From positions 1,226,788 through 1,290,787 of the forward strand of contig NZ_JAHWDQ010000001.1 in NCBI RefSeq assembly GCF_019312595.1: DNA of 64,000 nt. Direction: 5' to 3'. The notes below the pieces were generated by a model, which made no database searches, had not been told where the DNA came from, and worked only from the letters and a program-made list of their open reading frames with translations. This document shows positions 59,713 through 64,000 of the stretch, one piece after another. How positions within the stretch are numbered: the first letter of the stretch is position 1; the number at the start of each line of letters is the position of its first letter. Source of the stretch: Zhongshania aquimaris (GTDB lineage Bacteria; Pseudomonadota; Gammaproteobacteria; Pseudomonadales; Spongiibacteraceae). The position numbers were made by a program, and so were the translations under genes.

Positions 59713-61332
59713 ATGTCCGACGATCAGACTTTAGACACCCTCAATAGAATCGCCAGCGGCGTCGTTGAATACAGCGCACTGCTTTTTTTGATCCTGCTAG
59801 GGCTCGGCGCTATCTATTTAGTCTACATCTACATCAGCGACATCACCCAAACCCAGCACGCCATTCGCCGCAACTACCCTGTTATCGGGCGTTTCCGCTA
59901 TATTTTTGAACACCTTGGCGAATTCTTTAGGCAATACTTTTTCGCCATGGATCGCGAAGAGCTGCCGTTTAACCGCTCCCAGCGTTCTTGGGTCTATCGC
60001 GCTGCAAAAAATATCGACACCACCATCGCCTTTGGTTCAACGCGACCACTAAACCAGAGCAATGAAGTGTTATTTATGAATTGCCTGTTTCCCACCTTAA
60101 GCCAAGACGCCGCCCCCACCCACGCGGTGACCATCGGTGAGGGCTTCGCTAAACATCCCTACACCAGTTCAGCTATTTTCAATATCTCTGGCATGAGCTT
60201 TGGGGCGATATCCAAACCCGCCATCCGCGCCTTAAGCGCAGGTGCAAAAGAAGCCGGTATTTGGCTCAACACGGGGGAAGGTGGTCTATCGCCCTATCAC
60301 CTCGAAGCGGGTTGCGACATCGTGTTTCAAATCGGCACCGCCAAATACGGGGTGCGCGACGCCGAGGGGCATCTCAGCGACGAAAAACTCAAGGCCATCG
60401 CAGCTCACCCCCAGGTGCGAATGATTGAAATAAAACTTAGCCAGGGTGCAAAACCCGGCAAAGGCGGCATCTTACCCGGCGGCAAAGTTACCGAAGAAGT
60501 CGCCAAAATTCGCGGCATCGAAATTGGCAAAGACTCCATCAGCCCCAACGGTCACACCGATATCCACAACATCGATGAACTGTTGGACATGGTGCTAAGA
60601 ATTCGCAATGTCACCGGCAAACCCGTGGGCTTTAAAGCGGTGATCGGTTTTTCGGAGTGGCTAGACGAACTCGGCGAAACCATCCACAAGCGCGGCCTAG
60701 AATATGCGCCCGATTTTATTACCATCGACAGCGCCGACGGTGGCACCGGCGCAGCGCCGCAAAGCTTAATGGACTACGTGGGCTTGCCCATTCGCCGCAG
60801 CCTGCCCTTGGTGGTCGACAAATTAAATGAATATAATTTGCGCAAGCGCATTAAAGTCATCGCCTCCGGCAAAATGATCAACCCCGCCGAAGCGGCGTGG
60901 GCACTCTGTGTTGGCGCAGACTTCATCGTAAGTGCTCGCGGCTTTATGTTTGCGCTCGGCTGCATACAAGCGCTGCAATGCAATAAAAACACCTGTCCCA
61001 CCGGCATTACCACCCACGACCCAGAACTGCAGCGCGGCTTGGTGCCAGAAAACAAAGCCACCCGCGTTAAGAATTACGCGCTAAACCTAATGCATGAAGT
61101 CGGTGTTATAGCCCACTCCTGCGGCGTAAAAGAAGCCCGCGCCTTAACCCGCAGACACGTTTACTTAATCGACAATAACGGCAGCCCAGAACCCTTGACC
61201 GACCGCTACCCAGAAAAAACACCAAAACCGGAATACTTAATTGCCAGCACCGCAGACAATGGCGTCGACATAGAGAGCCATACCCGCTCCGCCATTCCTA
61301 TCACGGCGAACAAAGACGCCCGCCCACGCTAA
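59713..61332 (+). CDS. FMN-binding glutamate-synthase family protein, membrane-anchored
   Basis: 539 aa. One N-terminal membrane helix (about 18-40), then a glutamate-synthase-like FMN TIM barrel: GAISKPAIRALSAGAKEAG, the large GEGGLSPYH and KPGKGGILPGGKVT loops, SADGGTGAAPQSLMDYVG, and the Cys motif CNKNTCPTGITTHDP. It lacks the glutaminase domain, so it is not a complete GOGAT. Substrate unknown. Placed between corC and lnt with its own promoter region. Confidence 0.85.
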   Translation: MSDDQTLDTLNRIASGVVEYSALLFLILLGLGAIYLVYIYISDITQTQHAIRRNYPVIGRFRYIFEHLGEFFRQYFFAMDREELPFNRSQRSWVYRAAKNIDTTIAFGSTRPLNQSNEVLFMNCLFPTLSQDAAPTHAVTIGEGFAKHPYTSSAIFNISGMSFGAISKPAIRALSAGAKEAGIWLNTGEGGLSPYHLEAGCDIVFQIGTAKYGVRDAEGHLSDEKLKAIAAHPQVRMIEIKLSQGAKPGKGGILPGGKVTEEVAKIRGIEIGKDSISPNGHTDIHNIDELLDMVLRIRNVTGKPVGFKAVIGFSEWLDELGETIHKRGLEYAPDFITIDSADGGTGAAPQSLMDYVGLPIRRSLPLVVDKLNEYNLRKRIKVIASGKMINPAEAAWALCVGADFIVSARGFMFALGCIQALQCNKNTCPTGITTHDPELQRGLVPENKATRVKNYALNLMHEVGVIAHSCGVKEARALTRRHVYLIDNNGSPEPLTDRYPEKTPKPEYLIASTADNGVDIESHTRSAIPITANKDARPR

Positions 61333-61414
61333 TTCACATCTTCCCCTAGCCCCCAACCGAGGCCGTCGCTACACTAGGCCTCCGTTTTTACATGAATGGC
61401 CGGAACAACCCCCT

Positions 61415-62902
61415 GTGAAAATTAGTCACTACGCTTTTGTTGCAGTCGCCGGCGCCAGCCTTACCCTCTCACTCGCCCCCTTTGATTGGTGGTGGACAGC
61501 CATCATCGCCATGGCCGCCCTCGCTGCCAGCTTGAACAGCGCAACAGCTAAACAAGGATTTATGCTCGGCTGGACCTTTGGCAGTGCCAGCTTTGCCACT
61601 GGCGTGTCCTGGGTTTACGTCGCCATGCACGATTTTGGTGGCACGTCCGTCGCGCTAGCCATACCTATGACGGCACTATTCTGCATAGGTTTGGGCCTAG
61701 TACCCGCACTATTTGCTTATATTTACTGCCGCTGGGTTCGCGATGGCATCGCCGGTAAAACCTTGGGCTTTGCCGCAATGTGGGTGCTAGCGGAATGGCT
61801 GCGCGGCTGGATATTTACCGGCTTTCCCTGGCTTTATCTGGGCTATGGCCACCTACATACCGCTATGGCGGGATGGTCGCCAGTCATCGGTGTTTACGGC
61901 CTAAGTTTTTGGGTCGCGCTAAGCGGCGCAGCCATCGCCTTTAGCATTACCGCGCCCGCCCAATTAAAACGCCACGGCTATGCCAGCATCGCCGCCTGCC
62001 TTGCCTTATTCGCCTTGGGATTCTCACTGCAAAATAACGAATGGACCACCGCCGACGCCAAGCCGCCACTGCGCATAGGCGCCGTGCAATCCAATATTTC
62101 GCAGGAAAAAAAATGGGCCTACACCCAGTATTGGGCAACCCTAGAACAATACGATCTCGCGTCTGAAGAACTGTGGCCAGATTCCGACTTAGTGATTTGG
62201 CCGGAAGCGGCTATTCCCACGCTTTATCACAACGCCCTGTCTTATTTCGAATACATCGCCGAACGCGCCGAGGCCAATAACAGCGCCCTTATTACCGGCG
62301 TACCCACCCGCACAAAAGAAGACATGCACAACTCGGTCATGGTCATTAGTGGCGGCGAAGGCATATACCACAAACAACGCCTTGTTCCCTTCGGCGAATA
62401 CGTGCCGCTAGCGCACTATCTTCGCGGCCTCATTGCCTTCTTCGACCTCCCCATGTCGAGCTTTAACCGCGGCGACCCAGACCAAGGCCACCTGCAAGTT
62501 AAAGGGTGGCAACTGGCGCCCTCCATCTGCTACGAAATTGCGTATCCAGACTTAGTAGCCCAAAGCGCCCGCCACAGTGACCTGCTATTCACCATAAGCA
62601 ACGACGCTTGGTTCGGTCACTCCATTGGACCGGACCAGCACATGCAAATGGCACAGATGCGCGCACTGGAAAACGGTCGCGAACTCATTCGCGTCACCAG
62701 CACGGGCATTACTGCCATTGTCGATCACCATGGCAATATCCGGACGCGTATTCCGTCGTTTACTGCCGGCAACTTAAAAGGCGTTGTTCACGCCCGGAGT
62801 GGCACTACGCCATATACGCGTTACGGCTCAACGCCGATTATTGTTTTGTGTTTTGGATTGGTGATCTCTGCTAGGTTTTTGCGCCGGTCGAATCCGGCGT
62901 GA
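61415..62902 (+). CDS. lnt: Apolipoprotein N-acyltransferase
   Basis: Adds the third acyl chain to lipoproteins in the inner membrane. GTG 61415, 495 aa. About six N-terminal membrane helices (1-205) and a C-terminal nitrilase domain with the triad E264 (WPEAAIP), K320 (YHKQRLVPFGEY) and C372 (SICYEIAYPD). Works upstream of LolB (42.6 kb) in lipoprotein maturation. Confidence 0.96.
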   Translation: MKISHYAFVAVAGASLTLSLAPFDWWWTAIIAMAALAASLNSATAKQGFMLGWTFGSASFATGVSWVYVAMHDFGGTSVALAIPMTALFCIGLGLVPALFAYIYCRWVRDGIAGKTLGFAAMWVLAEWLRGWIFTGFPWLYLGYGHLHTAMAGWSPVIGVYGLSFWVALSGAAIAFSITAPAQLKRHGYASIAACLALFALGFSLQNNEWTTADAKPPLRIGAVQSNISQEKKWAYTQYWATLEQYDLASEELWPDSDLVIWPEAAIPTLYHNALSYFEYIAERAEANNSALITGVPTRTKEDMHNSVMVISGGEGIYHKQRLVPFGEYVPLAHYLRGLIAFFDLPMSSFNRGDPDQGHLQVKGWQLAPSICYEIAYPDLVAQSARHSDLLFTISNDAWFGHSIGPDQHMQMAQMRALENGRELIRVTSTGITAIVDHHGNIRTRIPSFTAGNLKGVVHARSGTTPYTRYGSTPIIVLCFGLVISARFLRRSNPA

Positions 62903-63044
62903 TTAAAACAAATATCTAACTTTCTCAGAACGCCAGATGAAAATAATCGGTTAAGAAGCGTATTTAACAACTTTATCGCAAGATTCAAGCAACATAAAAT
63001 GAGTTGCGGGATTGAGCCAGAATGCTTTCGCTAGGTATTCAACA

Positions 63045-63560
63045 ATGCATTACAAAGAAATCGACTTCCGTTCCACTCCATTACGTACACTGTGTACGGC
63101 AACAACAAATGTCGTTTCCGAACTTATTCATCTTTCCAAAAATGGCGTAATGGATGGGATTACTGCAATGGAATATGCAGAATATTTCTACGGAGCTGCA
63201 TTGGTAGCTTGTCAGACCTACGCCGCGGGCACAGTTAGTGACATAAACGAAATTGAAAAGGCTAACTATAAGAAAATTGATTTATACAAATACCAGGAAA
63301 CCAACTGCCACGAGTATACCTACGTGGAACTGATCAATTCTCTTGCTAACTACTTTAAGCACAACGAAGAGTGGTCTGTTTGGCCCGTTAACGAAACAAC
63401 CAAGACTCTTCGCCACTACCACATAGACGAAAATACTGATTTTCCGCTGTATCAAGGAATTAAAACGATTATTGGCGAGTCACCTGATGTTCGTCGCTTA
63501 TGTGAAGTACTAGAAGATTGGCGGTTTTCTTTGCTAAACACGCGACGCAAAAATATCTAG
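63045..63560 (+). CDS. Hypothetical protein
   Basis: 171 aa from ATG 63045 (AGGT upstream; a TTG at 63012 would add 11). Not recognised. It is rich in Tyr, Asn, Glu and His and lower in GC than its neighbours, with no signal or membrane segment. Mostly alpha-helical pattern with ELINSLANYFKHNEEWSVWP in the middle. The base composition and its place beside a structured non-coding stretch suggest an acquired gene. Confidence 0.6.
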   Translation: MHYKEIDFRSTPLRTLCTATTNVVSELIHLSKNGVMDGITAMEYAEYFYGAALVACQTYAAGTVSDINEIEKANYKKIDLYKYQETNCHEYTYVELINSLANYFKHNEEWSVWPVNETTKTLRHYHIDENTDFPLYQGIKTIIGESPDVRRLCEVLEDWRFSLLNTRRKNI

Positions 63561-64000
63561 CTACATATCAAAGTCATTGCTTTCCTATATCACTTTTATC
63601 ATATCCTGCTAGCTTGTGTTTCGCCCCGATGGGCGACTTACTTCTTTTACGAAAAAAGAAGTAAGCAAGAAATTCGCCCGCTATCACTCACCCTTCGGGT
63701 ACCCTGCGCATCTCAAAATCCAATGGGATCGCTGCGGAACTCGCCTTCGGCTCAGACAGTCCTCGCTAAAAACATCCCATTGAATTTCTGCGATGCTCAG
63801 TGACTTCAAAAGCGGGACTAAGATTGGTGCCATCTTCAGGCACTAGACAAATAATTTCATATAACCTGGATACTCGCAGCTTGCGCCAACTTCCCTTCAG
63901 CGCCGCTGAGCACTGCAGTAAGTAACGGATTAGAGCGAGAAACTGTTTGAGCCGAAGGCGAGTTTTTCACGCGCCGTTACTTGCGAAGCGCGGGGAAAAA
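63561..64000. repeat. Structured non-coding stretch, probable dispersed repeat
   Basis: No credible gene. It contains TCGCCC (63621-63626), GGGCGA (63631-63636), CTTACTTCTTTT (63637-63648) pairing with AAAAGAAGTAAG (63654-63665), and a second TCGCCC (63674-63679). CTCGCCTTCGGCTC (63740-63753) is an exact inverted copy of 63949-63962, and CAATGGGAT (near 63721) pairs with ATCCCATTG (near 63775). I recall similar GGGCGACTTACTTC-type stretches as multi-copy in gammaproteobacterial genomes; copy number cannot be checked here. It continues past the window end. Confidence 0.4.

Overview
The window reads as the core chromosome of a marine-type gammaproteobacterium. Gene order closely follows Pseudomonas and Cellvibrionales-like genomes, for example murA-hisG-hisD-hisC-algW/degS, kdsD-kdsC-lptCAB-rpoN-hpf-ptsN-rapZ-npr, mreBCD-maf-rng-yhdP, and hemA-prfA-prmC-moeB opposite TPR-lolB-ispE-tRNA-prs-rplY-pth-ychF. 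Base composition looks close to balanced. A Spongiibacteraceae or Cellvibrionales-like host is my inference, not something the sequence proves. Almost every long frame is a recognisable housekeeping gene, and intergenic gaps are short.

Layout. 0-9.7 kb: rpsI (partial), rplM, the divisome pair zapE/zapG, a NIF3 protein, a DegS/AlgW protease, hisC-hisD-hisG, murA, a BolA-family gene and a solitary mlaC. 9.9-17 kb: the Kdo and LPS-transport operon (kdsD, kdsC, lptC, lptA, lptB) running into rpoN, hpf and the nitrogen phosphotransferase genes ptsN, rapZ and npr. 17-28 kb: mgtE, yjgA/darP, then on the minus strand a nitrilase-like amidase, yhdP, rng, maf and mreDCB. 28.5-32 kb: gatCAB. 32-36.6 kb: small or poorly known genes (PA4642-like, smrA, a Cys-rich CWC protein, a periplasmic protein, cysZ, rhlB, a DoxX protein). 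36.7-47.7 kb: moeB-prmC-prfA-hemA on minus and TPR lipoprotein-lolB-ispE-tRNA-Gln-prs-rplY-pth-ychF on plus. 47.7-48.8 kb: tRNA-Met followed by five tandem ~192-bp repeats. 48.9-55.6 kb: a DUF3047-like protein, cmoA-cmoB, a large unknown, a class Ic aspartate aminotransferase and a DUF1820 gene. 55.8-62.9 kb: miaB-ybeZ-ybeY-corC, a glutamate-synthase-like FMN protein, lnt. 63-64 kb: an unknown lower-GC gene and a structured non-coding stretch.

The genes form envelope-building groups (murA, kdsD/C, lptCAB, mlaC, yhdP, mreBCD, lolB, lnt, zapE/zapG) and translation and tRNA-quality groups (gatCAB, prfA/prmC, pth, ychF, hpf, rplM/rplY, miaB, cmoA/B, ybeY, rng).

Most unusual features. (1) The tandem array grown from the 3' end of tRNA-Met: each unit repeats the last 15 nt of the tRNA, a terminator hairpin and four more hairpins, and the last, diverged copy keeps the main stem through a compensatory base-pair change. 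This resembles the rtT repeats known behind E. coli tyrT. (2) mreC appears to begin at AUU. (3) A sigma-54-type -24/-12 element lies upstream of rpoN itself. (4) Two abutting perfect 15-bp dyads sit between nif3 and degS. (5) The usual mlaFEDB genes are missing beside mlaC. Several starts in the window are non-ATG (GTG or TTG).
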